A DNA stretch of 46,954 bases from an uncultured Eubacterium sp. (GTDB lineage: Bacteria; Bacillota; Clostridia; Oscillospirales; Acutalibacteraceae). Below the pieces are notes generated by a model, which had not been told where the DNA came from, did not search any database, and was given only the letters and a program-made list of their open reading frames with translations. The position numbers and the translations under genes are program-made. This document shows, one piece after another, positions 16,802 to 25,464 of this stretch; the stretch's first letter is position 1, and each line of letters begins with the position of its first letter. The DNA lies in contig CAJOHE010000014.1 in NCBI GenBank assembly GCA_905234495.1, forward strand, positions 52,295 through 99,248, in the 5' to 3' direction.

Positions 16802-18853
16802 TTATTCTGCTGCTGCCTCGTCGATTATCTTCTGAGCGATGTTTTCGGGTGCCTTTTCATACCTTGCGAACTCGGTGGTGAACGAGCCCCTGCCCTGTGT
16901 AATCTGACGAACTGCGGTTGAGAAGGTTGTCATCTCAGCGTCAGGTACTTCAGCTGTGATTTCCTGAGTGCCGTCGCCGTTAGGAGTCATACCTAAAACT
17001 CTGCCGCGGCGCTTGTTGATATCGCCGATGATATCGCCCATAGCGTCGTCGTTTACGATAGCCTTAAGAGTAACGATTGGCTCAAGAAGGATAGGACCTG
17101 CCTTTGAGATACCTTCCTTGAAAGCGATGGACGCAGCCATCTTGAAGCTCATTTCGCTTGAGTCAACGGGGTGGTATGAACCGTCGTAGAGTGTTGCCTG
17201 TACGCCAACCATCGGATAGCCTGCAAGAACGCCCTTTTCCATACACTCGTTAAGTCCCTTTTCAACTGCCGGGAAGAAGTTCTTCGGAACCGAACCGCCG
17301 ACTACTCTCTCGCCGAATACGAGGTCGTCTGAATCGCAGGGTTCAAACTCAATCCATACGTCACCGAACTGGCCGTGACCGCCGGACTGCTTCTTATGTC
17401 TTCCCTGTGCTTCAACCTTCTTTGTGATTGTTTCTCTGTATGCAACCTTGGGCTCTTCAAGAACAGCTGCAACGCCGAACTTATCCTTAAGTCTTGAAAC
17501 GGCGATTTCAAGCTGCTGCTCGCCGAGACCTGCAAGAAGCTGCTGATGTGTTTCGTGATTGCTCCAGAATGAGAGTGAAGGATCTTCCTCGCAAAGTCTT
17601 GAAAGACCTGAGCCGATTTTTTCCTCTTCGCCCTTCTTCGTAGCTGCGATAGCCATCTTGTATGTAGCAACGGGAACGTTTACGCCCTCGAGCTTCAATA
17701 CCTTATCGGGTGAGCAGAGAGTGTCGCCTGTCGAGAAGCCCGAAAGCTTTGTAACAGCGCCGATATCGCCTGCAACGAGCTCGCCTGCGTCGTTCTGCTT
17801 TGAGCCGAACATCTTGACGATTTTGCCCATTCTCTCGTCCTTGCCCGTTGTTGCATTGTATGCGGGAACTGCAGTTGTGAGCTTACCGCTTACAACCTTG
17901 AAGAAGCTGAGCTTACCGATGAACGGGTCTGCAACAGTCTTGAAGCAGATAGCTGCAAGAGGACCGTTTACGTCTGCCTTCAATTCAACAGCGTCGCCGT
18001 TTGCGTCGGTTGCGGTTTCTGCACCGGGTGCGGGGCATACGTCTGCGATGAAGTCGAGAAGCATATCGCAGGCTGTTCCCTCAATACCTGAGAGTGCGAA
18101 TACGGGGATAATTGAGCCGTCAGCCATACCGAGCTTAACGCCCTTGATTCTCTCAGCTGCCGTGAGCTCTTCGCCCTCGAAGTATTTTTCCATAAGCTCT
18201 TCATCTGTGCCTGCAACTGCCTCGCCGAATACTTCCTTAACTGCCTCAAAGCGTGAAGGATCGTCGGGCTGAGCGTCGGACTCTTTGCGGGCTGTGCCCG
18301 TGTATGAATAAGCCTTATCCTCTATCATATTATAGTAAGCTGCAACCTTGCCGCCTGCAACGATGGGTACTACGATGGGGCAAACCTGTGAACCGAACTT
18401 TGTTGCGATTGCGTTGAATGCCTTGTAGAAGTCAGCTCTCTCGTCGTCCATCTTTGTGGTAACGAAAATCTTTGAGATGCCCTTTTCGGTAGCTGCCTTG
18501 AAAGCCTTTTCACTACCTACTGCAAGACCTGTTCTTGACGATACAACTATGATAGCTGTGTCTGCAGCGCGGATACCCTCTGCAGCGCCCATGGCAAAGT
18601 CAAAAAGACCCGGAGTGTCAACGAGGTTGATTGACTTACCCTTATAATCAAATGAAGCAACAGCACTGTTGATGCTGCATACTCTTTTCTTTTCCTCTGC
18701 GTCGAAGTCTGTTACTGTGTTGCCGTCTGCAACTCTGCCCATACGCTCTGTTGCCTTTGCGATGTTGAGCATAGCCTCAGTAAGAGTTGTCTTACCTTTT
18801 GAAGCGTGACCTACAACTGTGATGTTTCTGATGTTTTCTGTTTTCCCGGACAT
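16802..18853 (-). CDS. Elongation factor G-like GTPase (FusA2 type)
   Basis: A 683-residue translational GTPase paralogous to EF-G. G1 is GHASKGKTTLTEAML (about 15-29), G3 is DTPGLFDFA and G4 appears as TTKMDDE in place of NKMD. Domain IV has the GGHGQFGDVWIEFEP sequence (about 460-475), and domain V follows. The missing canonical NKxD and the shorter G domain separate it from true EF-G and place it with EF-G-like/FusA2 proteins whose function is poorly defined. The ATG at 18853 is used because AAAGG lies 10 bases upstream; a TTG at 18862 is too close. The long structured leader suggests post-initiation control. Confidence 0.85.
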   Translation of the reverse strand: MSGKTENIRNITVVGHASKGKTTLTEAMLNIAKATERMGRVADGNTVTDFDAEEKKRVCSINSAVASFDYKGKSINLVDTPGLFDFAMGAAEGIRAADTAIIVVSSRTGLAVGSEKAFKAATEKGISKIFVTTKMDDERADFYKAFNAIATKFGSQVCPIVVPIVAGGKVAAYYNMIEDKAYSYTGTARKESDAQPDDPSRFEAVKEVFGEAVAGTDEELMEKYFEGEELTAAERIKGVKLGMADGSIIPVFALSGIEGTACDMLLDFIADVCPAPGAETATDANGDAVELKADVNGPLAAICFKTVADPFIGKLSFFKVVSGKLTTAVPAYNATTGKDERMGKIVKMFGSKQNDAGELVAGDIGAVTKLSGFSTGDTLCSPDKVLKLEGVNVPVATYKMAIAATKKGEEEKIGSGLSRLCEEDPSLSFWSNHETHQQLLAGLGEQQLEIAVSRLKDKFGVAAVLEEPKVAYRETITKKVEAQGRHKKQSGGHGQFGDVWIEFEPCDSDDLVFGERVVGGSVPKNFFPAVEKGLNECMEKGVLAGYPMVGVQATLYDGSYHPVDSSEMSFKMAASIAFKEGISKAGPILLEPIVTLKAIVNDDAMGDIIGDINKRRGRVLGMTPNGDGTQEITAEVPDAEMTTFSTAVRQITQGRGSFTTEFARYEKAPENIAQKIIDEAAAE

Positions 18854-18858
18854 AATGT

Positions 18859-18930
18859 TCAAGCCTTTCTTCCCACATAGAATTTAATGAACGGGCTTAT
18901 CCGTGGGCAAATAAGCCGTTTGCGGAACAT
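18859..18930 (-). CDS. Possible 23-residue leader peptide upstream of the EF-G-like gene
   Basis: An ATG at 18930 has AGAGG 7 bases upstream and reads MFRKRLICPRISPFIKFYVGRKA, ending in TGA only five bases before the EF-G-like ATG. The peptide is strongly basic. Its last codons contain the AAAGG ribosome site of the main gene, and its middle covers a GGCTTAT/ATAAGCC hairpin (18894-18917). This arrangement resembles leader peptides of attenuated ribosome-protection genes. Translation is not proven. Confidence 0.4.
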   Translation of the reverse strand: MFRKRLICPRISPFIKFYVGRKA

Positions 18931-19011
18931 AGCATTTCCTCTGAAAGCCTGAAGTGGCAATCAATATATTATGAAATGTGATTGCTCACGCTAATTATCC
19001 ACATTGTGCAT

Positions 19012-19040
19012 ATTGTATAATAATTTTCCCAAACAGTCAA
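19012..19040 (-). promoter_or_regulatory. Predicted promoter and long leader of the EF-G-like gene
   Basis: On the minus strand TTGACT (19040-19035), 17 bases, TACAAT (19017-19012). It implies a leader of about 150 bases to the start codon at 18853. The leader contains a stem GTGAGCAATCA / TGATTGCCAC near its 5' end and a second hairpin around 18894-18917. Confidence 0.65.
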
Positions 19041-19112
19041 CCACTTTCAAGTAATTATACAGTATTTTTTATAAAATATTCATATTTACTGTTATAAAGG
19101 GCTGTTCTGTTT

Positions 19113-19847
19113 TTATTCCCCGTCGATATCGGGCTTAAATGCGGGCATCAGTTCAAGCTTGAACTGATTGATTTTATGAAGATAATCAATTCTTTCCTTT
19201 GATTTCTGACTGTCAATCTCACCCGTTCTGATATATCTGTCAAGCTCGTCGTAGGTGAAGCCGAGCTTGTCCTCGTCGGAAAGTCCGCTTAGTCCGTCGG
19301 TCGGCACCTTGTGAACGAGAACGTCGGGCAGACCGAGAAGCGTTCCTATCTGCCTCATCTCGGTTACCGTGATGAACGAGCAGGGGCTGAAATCGCCGAC
19401 GGAATCGCCGTATCTCGTGGAATAGCCAACCCAGTCCTCGGAAAGGTTGCAGGTGTTTGCAACTCTGCCGTTGTTGCTCTGAGATACCGCATAGAGCACG
19501 GACATTCTTATTCTCGGGGGAAGATTAATCACGCTCTGCTCGGAAAGGTCAAACGGAATTGCGTTTTTAACGCCGTCTACCGCGTCCTTGACGTTAACGA
19601 TAAAATGCTTTATTCCGAGGTGCTCAACAAGAAGCTTTGCCATATCAATATCGCTCTGCTCACCGTTCGGCATAAGCACGCCGATAACTCTGTCCCTGCC
19701 GAGAGCCTCAACGCAGAGAGCTGCTACGATTGAGCTGTCCTTGCCACCCGAAATACCGATAACGGCGTTGCAGCCCTTGCCGTTTTTTTCAAAGAAATCC
19801 CTTATCCATTCAACACATTCGTTTTTAACTTTTAAAGCGTCAAACAT
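19113..19847 (-). CDS. nadE: NAD(+) synthase, ammonia-dependent
   Basis: NadE amidates deamido-NAD to NAD, the last step of NAD synthesis. The 244-residue protein has the PP-loop IGISGGKDSSIVAALC (about 31-46), VADTCNLSEDWVGY-like sequence (here RVANTCNLSEDWVGYSTRYGDSVGDFSP, about 137-164) and KVPTDGLSGLSDEDKLGFTYDELD. There is no glutaminase domain, so ammonia is the amide donor unless a partner supplies it. The ATG at 19847 follows GGGGTG; an in-frame ATG at 19865 lacks a ribosome site. Confidence 0.93.
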   Translation of the reverse strand: MFDALKVKNECVEWIRDFFEKNGKGCNAVIGISGGKDSSIVAALCVEALGRDRVIGVLMPNGEQSDIDMAKLLVEHLGIKHFIVNVKDAVDGVKNAIPFDLSEQSVINLPPRIRMSVLYAVSQSNNGRVANTCNLSEDWVGYSTRYGDSVGDFSPCSFITVTEMRQIGTLLGLPDVLVHKVPTDGLSGLSDEDKLGFTYDELDRYIRTGEIDSQKSKERIDYLHKINQFKLELMPAFKPDIDGE

Positions 19848-19930
19848 AATTACACCCCGTTTCATAAGTCTTTAACATATATATTAGACCAACACCGCTG
19901 ATTTTTCAAGTGGATTATTTGCAAAAACAA

Positions 19931-19958
19931 TTGAAATAAGAATTATTACTGCTATAAT
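19931..19958 (+). promoter_or_regulatory. Predicted promoter of the feoAB operon
   Basis: TTGAAA (19931-19936), 16 bases, TATAAT (19953-19958), 33 bases upstream of the start. No convincing Fur box could be assigned. Confidence 0.6.
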
Positions 19959-19990
19959 AGTAATATAGATTATATGACGGAAGTAAAAAG

Positions 19991-22339
19991 ATGAAACTTA
20001 ACGAACTTGAACCGAAACAGACAGGAATAATAGAGGAAGTCGAGGGCGAGGGCGCGCTTCGCCAGCACTTCCTTGATATGGGCGTTATACCCGGCGCAGA
20101 GATAACGCTTGTTAAATTTGCGCCCATGGGCGACCCCGCAGAGTTTCGCATCCACGGATACGAGCTCACGCTGAGGCTTGCCGACGCGGAAAAAATCACC
20201 GTGACAAAGACGGATAAAAAAGAGGCTGAGGCGGTTGAGCTTCAGAAAAGCCACAAGGAACACCCCGGTCTCGGCGAGGACGGAAAGTACCACATCAAGA
20301 AGGAAGAGCATCCCCTTCCCGACGACACAGTTCTGTCCTTTGCTCTCGCGGGAAATCAGAACTGCGGAAAGACGACTCTTTTCAATCAGCTCACGGGCTC
20401 AAATCAGCACGTCGGAAACTTCCCCGGCGTTACCGTTGACCGCAAGAGCGGACAGATTAAGGGACAGCCCAACACCGAGGTTATAGACCTTCCCGGCATC
20501 TATTCCCTTTCGCCGTACACGAGCGAGGAAATTGTTTCGCGAAGCTACATAATCAACGAAAAGCCCACGGGCATTATCAACATAGTTGACGCTACGAATA
20601 TTGAAAGAAACCTCTATCTCACGATGCAGCTTATGGAACTTGAAACGCCGATGGTGCTCGCGCTCAATATGATGGACGAGGTGAAAGGAAACGGCGGTTC
20701 CGTTCTCATCAACGAGATGGAAGACATTCTCGGAATACCCGTTGTGCCGATTGTTGCGTCGAAAAACGAGGGTGTAAAAGAGCTTGTAAACCACGCCGTG
20801 CATATTGCGAAATATCAGGAAAAACCGAGGCGAAACGACTTCTGCGACGAGAGCGCATACGGCGGCGCGGTGCACCGCTGCCTTCACGGCATTATGCACC
20901 TGATAGAAGACCACGCAAGAGCCGCGGACATTCCGGTTAGATTTGCCGCGACAAAGCTTGTCGAAGGCGACGAGAGGATTACAAAGGCGCTCAAGCTTGA
21001 TGAAAACGAGACGGAATTTGTTGAGCACATCATCGTTCAGATGGAACAGGAACGCGGACTTGACCGCTCTGCGGCAATCGCGGATATGCGCTTTTCTTTC
21101 ATCACAAAGCTTGTCAGTCAGTGCGTTATCAAGCCAAAAGAGAGCAAGGAACGCGAGAGAAGCAGAAAGATAGACAAAGTTCTGACGGGTAAATTCACCG
21201 CAATCCCCTCTTTTGCAATCATTATGGCGCTTGTGTTCTGGCTCACCTTCGGCGTTATAGGCAAGGTTTTGCAGGAACTCTTTGAAAAGGGCGTCGACGC
21301 GCTGACCGCCGCGATTGACACGGGGCTTACCGCGTGGAACACAAACGAGGTTTTGCACTCACTGATTACCGACGGAATACTCAAGGGCGTAGGAAGCGTT
21401 GTCGTTTTCCTGCCCATTATCGTAACTCTGTTCTTCTTCCTGTCGCTTCTCGAGGACACGGGATATATGGCAAGGGTTGCGTTCGTTATGGATAAGCTTC
21501 TCAGAAAGCTCGGCCTTTCGGGACGAAGCATTGTGCCGATGCTAATCGGCTTCGGCTGCTCGGTGCCGGGCGTTATGTCCTGCCGCACCCTGCCCTCGGC
21601 GCGAGATCGAAAAATGACAATTATGCTCATACCGTTTATGAGCTGTTCGGCAAAGCTGCCTATTTACGCGATGCTTTCGGCGGTGTTCTTCCCGAAGTAT
21701 GCGGCGCTCGTAATGGTGGCTCTGTATCTTCTTGGAATTCTTGTAGGAATCATCACGGCGCTCATTTCAAAGAGCACGTCGTTCAAGGGCGAGGCGGTTC
21801 CGTTTGTTATGGAGCTTCCGAACTACCGTATGCCAAGCCCCAAAAACATCTTTCAGCTTTTATGGGATAAGTCTAAGGACTTTCTCACAAGGGCGTTTAC
21901 GGTTATATTCATAGCCTCAATCGTTATCTGGTTTCTCACGACCTTCAACTTCCATCTTGAGATGGTTGATAATTCAAAGGACAGTATGCTCGCGGTTATC
22001 GCAGGCTGGATTTCTCCTGTATTCGCGCCCGTAGGCTTCGGCGACTGGCGTATCACAACGGCGCTCATCACGGGCTTTATGGCGAAGGAAAGCGTTGTTT
22101 CAACCCTCTCGGTGCTCTTCGGAACGACGGCGGCTATTCAGTCGGCATTAACCCTTCCCTCAGCCGCGTCGCTTCTCGTATTCTGCCTGCTCTACACGCC
22201 CTGCGTTGCAACTATTGCGGCGGTTAAGCGCGAGCTCGGCAGAAAGTGGGCGCTCGGCGTTGTGGCTCTTCAGTGCGGCGTGGCGTGGCTCGGCGCGGGA
22301 TTAATCTACATAATAGCTTCATTTATCAGCAAACTCTAA
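19991..22339 (+). CDS. feoB: FeoA-FeoB fusion, ferrous iron transporter
   Basis: Ferrous iron uptake protein. Residues 1-75 form a FeoA (SH3-like) domain (MKLNELEPKQTGIIEEVEGEG...LDMGVIPGAEITLVK). After a linker the FeoB G domain starts, with G1 GNQNCGKTTLFNQLTGSNQHVGNFPGVTVD (about 120-148), G3 DLPGIYSL and G4 NMMDE. The C-terminal half (about 400-782) has about 8 membrane helices, with the two Gate motifs around IGFGCSVPGVMSCRTL and LLYTPCVATIAAVKREL; the conserved cysteines are present. Fused FeoA-FeoB is known but less common than separate genes. First gene of an operon with a CDF transporter. Confidence 0.93.
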   Translation: MKLNELEPKQTGIIEEVEGEGALRQHFLDMGVIPGAEITLVKFAPMGDPAEFRIHGYELTLRLADAEKITVTKTDKKEAEAVELQKSHKEHPGLGEDGKYHIKKEEHPLPDDTVLSFALAGNQNCGKTTLFNQLTGSNQHVGNFPGVTVDRKSGQIKGQPNTEVIDLPGIYSLSPYTSEEIVSRSYIINEKPTGIINIVDATNIERNLYLTMQLMELETPMVLALNMMDEVKGNGGSVLINEMEDILGIPVVPIVASKNEGVKELVNHAVHIAKYQEKPRRNDFCDESAYGGAVHRCLHGIMHLIEDHARAADIPVRFAATKLVEGDERITKALKLDENETEFVEHIIVQMEQERGLDRSAAIADMRFSFITKLVSQCVIKPKESKERERSRKIDKVLTGKFTAIPSFAIIMALVFWLTFGVIGKVLQELFEKGVDALTAAIDTGLTAWNTNEVLHSLITDGILKGVGSVVVFLPIIVTLFFFLSLLEDTGYMARVAFVMDKLLRKLGLSGRSIVPMLIGFGCSVPGVMSCRTLPSARDRKMTIMLIPFMSCSAKLPIYAMLSAVFFPKYAALVMVALYLLGILVGIITALISKSTSFKGEAVPFVMELPNYRMPSPKNIFQLLWDKSKDFLTRAFTVIFIASIVIWFLTTFNFHLEMVDNSKDSMLAVIAGWISPVFAPVGFGDWRITTALITGFMAKESVVSTLSVLFGTTAAIQSALTLPSAASLLVFCLLYTPCVATIAAVKRELGRKWALGVVALQCGVAWLGAGLIYIIASFISKL

Positions 22340-22352
22340 GCAAGGTGATTCT

Positions 22353-23495
22353 TTGACAAAGCTTCTCTTAAAGCTTATAAAAACGGATAACCGCAATTCC
22401 TGTGCAAGGCTGAGCGGTATTACGGGAATAATCTGCAATCTCATTCTGTGCGCGGTGAAATTCTTTGTCGGCACGGTTACGGGCTCGGTATCGGTTACCG
22501 CCGACGCGGTGAACAACCTTTCGGACAGTGCTTCAAACATCGTCACTCTGACGGGCGCTAAGCTTTCCGACAAGCCCGACGACAGGGAACATCCCTTCGG
22601 TCACGGCAGAATTGAATACGTTTCGGCGCTGATTGTCGCGGTCTCGATTTTCGTTGTGGGGTTTGAGCTTGCAAAGACCTCGGTTGAAAAGATTATTACT
22701 CCGCAGGAAATGAAATTCAGTATTGCCTCGGTAATAATTCTTGCGGCAACTATTGCGGTTAAGCTCTGGATGGCGTATTTCAACCACAGGCTTTATAAAA
22801 TCAGCGACAACCTCAATCTCAAGGCGGTAAGGCAGGACAGCGTCAACGACTGTATTGCAACGACGGCGACCGTGCTTTCCCTCGTGCTCTCGCACATATT
22901 TGAGATAAAGAGGATTGACGGCATTATAGGTCTATGCGTTTCGCTTTTCATACTCTATTCGGGAGCAGATTTACTCAGGCAGGTTATCTCGCCTCTTCTC
23001 GGTGAAACCCCGTCAAAGGAAATCACCGACAGGATTGAGGAAATCATTACCGAAAGCGATATCGTTCTCGGCGTTCACGACCTCGTTATTCACAGCTACG
23101 GCGCAAACAAAATGCTTGCGTCGGCTGACGCTGAGGTTGACGCGCGGGCGAACATCTTCACCATTCACGACGCCATTGACGCGGCAGAAAAGAAGGTCCG
23201 CGACGAGCTCAATATTACAATCTGCATCCATATGGACCCGATTGACAAAACCGACAGCGAGACAGAAAGATACAAGCTGATTACACAAGGCATTATCAGG
23301 GACTACAATGCGGATTATTCCTTCCACGATTTCAGGCTCACGGACGACGGCGGAAAGGCGATTAGCTTTGAGCTGCAGGTTCCGTTTGAGGACAATGAAA
23401 ACACGGACAAAATCAAAGAGGAAATAAGCGAAAGGCTCACGAGGCTCTGCCCCGAGGTTTCGCTTGATATAGACGTTGAACACTCATATGTTTAA
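22353..23495 (+). CDS. Cation diffusion facilitator transporter
   Basis: A CDF-family divalent metal/proton antiporter of 380 residues. Six membrane helices include the metal site DAVNNLSDSASNIVTL (about 51-66) and the second half-site NDCIATTATV (about 162-171), with the interhelix HPFGHGRIEYVSAL signature. A cytoplasmic C-terminal domain follows (about 215-380), longer than usual by about 70 residues. The start is TTG at 22353, with AAGGTGA 4 bases upstream, 13 bases after feoAB. Co-transcription with an iron importer suggests iron or manganese efflux, by inference only. Confidence 0.88.
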   Translation: MTKLLLKLIKTDNRNSCARLSGITGIICNLILCAVKFFVGTVTGSVSVTADAVNNLSDSASNIVTLTGAKLSDKPDDREHPFGHGRIEYVSALIVAVSIFVVGFELAKTSVEKIITPQEMKFSIASVIILAATIAVKLWMAYFNHRLYKISDNLNLKAVRQDSVNDCIATTATVLSLVLSHIFEIKRIDGIIGLCVSLFILYSGADLLRQVISPLLGETPSKEITDRIEEIITESDIVLGVHDLVIHSYGANKMLASADAEVDARANIFTIHDAIDAAEKKVRDELNITICIHMDPIDKTDSETERYKLITQGIIRDYNADYSFHDFRLTDDGGKAISFELQVPFEDNENTDKIKEEISERLTRLCPEVSLDIDVEHSYV

Positions 23496-23504
23496 GGTAC
23501 TGCT

Positions 23505-25460
23505 ATGGAAAACATTAAAATTTTAAAAGACAAAATTCTCTTTCAGAGAAACGGCGAGCTTGTGAGAATTACCGCCTGCGGTAATAACGCGGTTCGCTTT
23601 GAGGCGTTTCCCGACGAAAAGGAAACGAACGAAAACTTCACCCTGATGCCTCAGAAGGCTGAGTTCACCGTTGAAGAGCGCGATTACTGCGTTTTTGCGA
23701 CGGTCGGAATAGTTAAGCTTCAGCTTGAGAGAAACGGCAAGGTGACCGTTTACAGGGACGGAAAAGTCATTCTTGAGGAGCTGCCCGAGCTCACTTTCAA
23801 CGACGGCTTCAGGCATTACGAGAAAAACGGCAACGGCTCGTATTCCGCGAGGATTACGTTTAAAGGCAGGGACGACGAGCACTTTTACGGGCTCGGTCAC
23901 GAGGCGAGCGGTTTCTTTGATTTGAAGGGCTGTTCGTTTGACATAAGGCACGTCAACGCAAAGTGCACTATCCCCTATCTCTATTCCTCCCTCGGCTACG
24001 GCTTTATCTGGAACAATCCCGCGGTTGGCCATATCGAGCTTTCAAAAAACCGCACCCGCTGGGATGTCGGCGCAACAAGGAAGATGGACTTCGTTGTAAT
24101 CTGCGGCAGCCCGAAGGATATTTGCGAAACGCTTTCCGACCTCACGGGACACGCCCCCGTTATGCCCCACTGGGCGACGGGCTTCTGGCAGAGCAGACTT
24201 CGCTACGAAACGCAGGAAGATTTGCTTGAGGTTGCAAGAAGATACCGCGACGAGGGAATTCCCCTTTCGGTTATTATCTGCGACTATTTTCACTGGACTG
24301 AGCAGGGCGACTACAAATTTGACCCGCAGTACTGGACTGACGTTAAGGCGATGACGGACGAGCTTCACGAAATGGGAACGAGGCTTGTTGTATCCGTATG
24401 GCCGACGATAAATGAAAACAGCGAAAACTACGAATATATGCTTGAAAACGATATGCTGATAAAGTGTACCGACGGCAACAACAAGGTGTTCTCGTTCTAC
24501 GGTCCGCAGGCTGAAATTGACGCGACGAACCCGAAAACGAGGGAATTTGTTTTTTCAAAGCTTAAAGAGAATTATCTCGACAACGGTGTTGACGGGTTAT
24601 GGTTTGACGAGGCTGAGCCCGAGATACATCCCGAGAATTTCGGCAGACTTATATACAGCGTAGGCAGGGGCGACGAGTACGGACTCATCTACCCCTACTA
24701 CTATTTAAAAATGGCGTACGACGGCTTCAAGTCGATAAGCGACGACGAGCCCGTTACGCTCACGAGATGCGCATATCTCGGAAGTCAGAAATTCGGCGCG
24801 CTTGTTTGGAGCGGCGATATTCCCTCAACCTTTGAAAGCCTTTCAATGCAGGTTAAGGCGGGGCTCAATATGTCGCTTTGCGGCATCCCGTGGTGGAACA
24901 CGGACATCGGCGGTTTTTACGGCGCCGACACGACGAGCGACGAATACAGGGAGCTTATCGTGAGGTGGTTCCAGTACGGCGTTTTCTGCCCCGTTATGCG
25001 CGTTCACGGCAACCGCAACCGCCACGGCGAAAAGAAAAGGGACGTAAAAGAACCGACGGGCGACCCGAATGAAATCTGGGGCTTCGGCGAGAGGAATTAT
25101 CCGATACTGAGAGACCTCATTTTCCTTCGCGAGAGGCTCAGACCGTACATAGAAAAGCATATGGAAATTGCATCGAAAAAGGGATATCCCGTAATGCGCC
25201 CGATGTTTTTCGACTACCCCGACGACGAAAACTGCTACGCTCTCGGCGAGCAGTATATGTTTGGCGACGACATACTTTTTGCCCCGATTGTAAACAGAGG
25301 TCAGACCGAGAAAGAGGTTTACCTTCCCGAGGGCGAATGGGTGCTTACCAAAGACGGAAAGACCTACGGCGCGGGATACCTCAAGGTTTCGGCTGAGATT
25401 GACGAATTCATCGCGTTTGTAAGAAAAGGCGCGGATGTTTTAAACGCATTCAGAGGATAG
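23505..25460 (+). CDS. Glycoside hydrolase family 31
   Basis: A 651-residue retaining alpha-glycosidase (alpha-xylosidase or alpha-glucosidase). The N-terminal beta-sandwich is followed by the (beta/alpha)8 barrel. The nucleophile aspartate is in GLWFDEAEPE (about 366-375) and the general acid in LVWSGDIPSTFES (about 432-444), both GH31 hallmarks; PVMRVHGNRN and RDLIFLRERLRPYIE follow. No signal peptide, so it acts in the cytoplasm on imported sugars. It begins 9 bases after the CDF gene and is followed 4 bases later by the GH36 gene. Confidence 0.9.
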   Translation: MENIKILKDKILFQRNGELVRITACGNNAVRFEAFPDEKETNENFTLMPQKAEFTVEERDYCVFATVGIVKLQLERNGKVTVYRDGKVILEELPELTFNDGFRHYEKNGNGSYSARITFKGRDDEHFYGLGHEASGFFDLKGCSFDIRHVNAKCTIPYLYSSLGYGFIWNNPAVGHIELSKNRTRWDVGATRKMDFVVICGSPKDICETLSDLTGHAPVMPHWATGFWQSRLRYETQEDLLEVARRYRDEGIPLSVIICDYFHWTEQGDYKFDPQYWTDVKAMTDELHEMGTRLVVSVWPTINENSENYEYMLENDMLIKCTDGNNKVFSFYGPQAEIDATNPKTREFVFSKLKENYLDNGVDGLWFDEAEPEIHPENFGRLIYSVGRGDEYGLIYPYYYLKMAYDGFKSISDDEPVTLTRCAYLGSQKFGALVWSGDIPSTFESLSMQVKAGLNMSLCGIPWWNTDIGGFYGADTTSDEYRELIVRWFQYGVFCPVMRVHGNRNRHGEKKRDVKEPTGDPNEIWGFGERNYPILRDLIFLRERLRPYIEKHMEIASKKGYPVMRPMFFDYPDDENCYALGEQYMFGDDILFAPIVNRGQTEKEVYLPEGEWVLTKDGKTYGAGYLKVSAEIDEFIAFVRKGADVLNAFRG

Positions 25461-25464
25461 AAAT

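Noticed and set aside
17559..18272. 237-residue open frame on the plus strand
   Set aside because: Antisense to the EF-G-like gene, low-complexity Ser/Pro-rich composition, no ribosome site.
19921..19960. Fur box in front of feoAB
   Set aside because: The region is AT-rich and contains partly symmetric AAT/ATT runs, but no stretch fits the 19-bp Fur consensus well enough.
20399..21358. 319-residue open frame on the minus strand
   Set aside because: Fully antisense to the FeoB G domain; no ribosome site and no recognisable domain. A shadow of the high-GC third positions of feoB.
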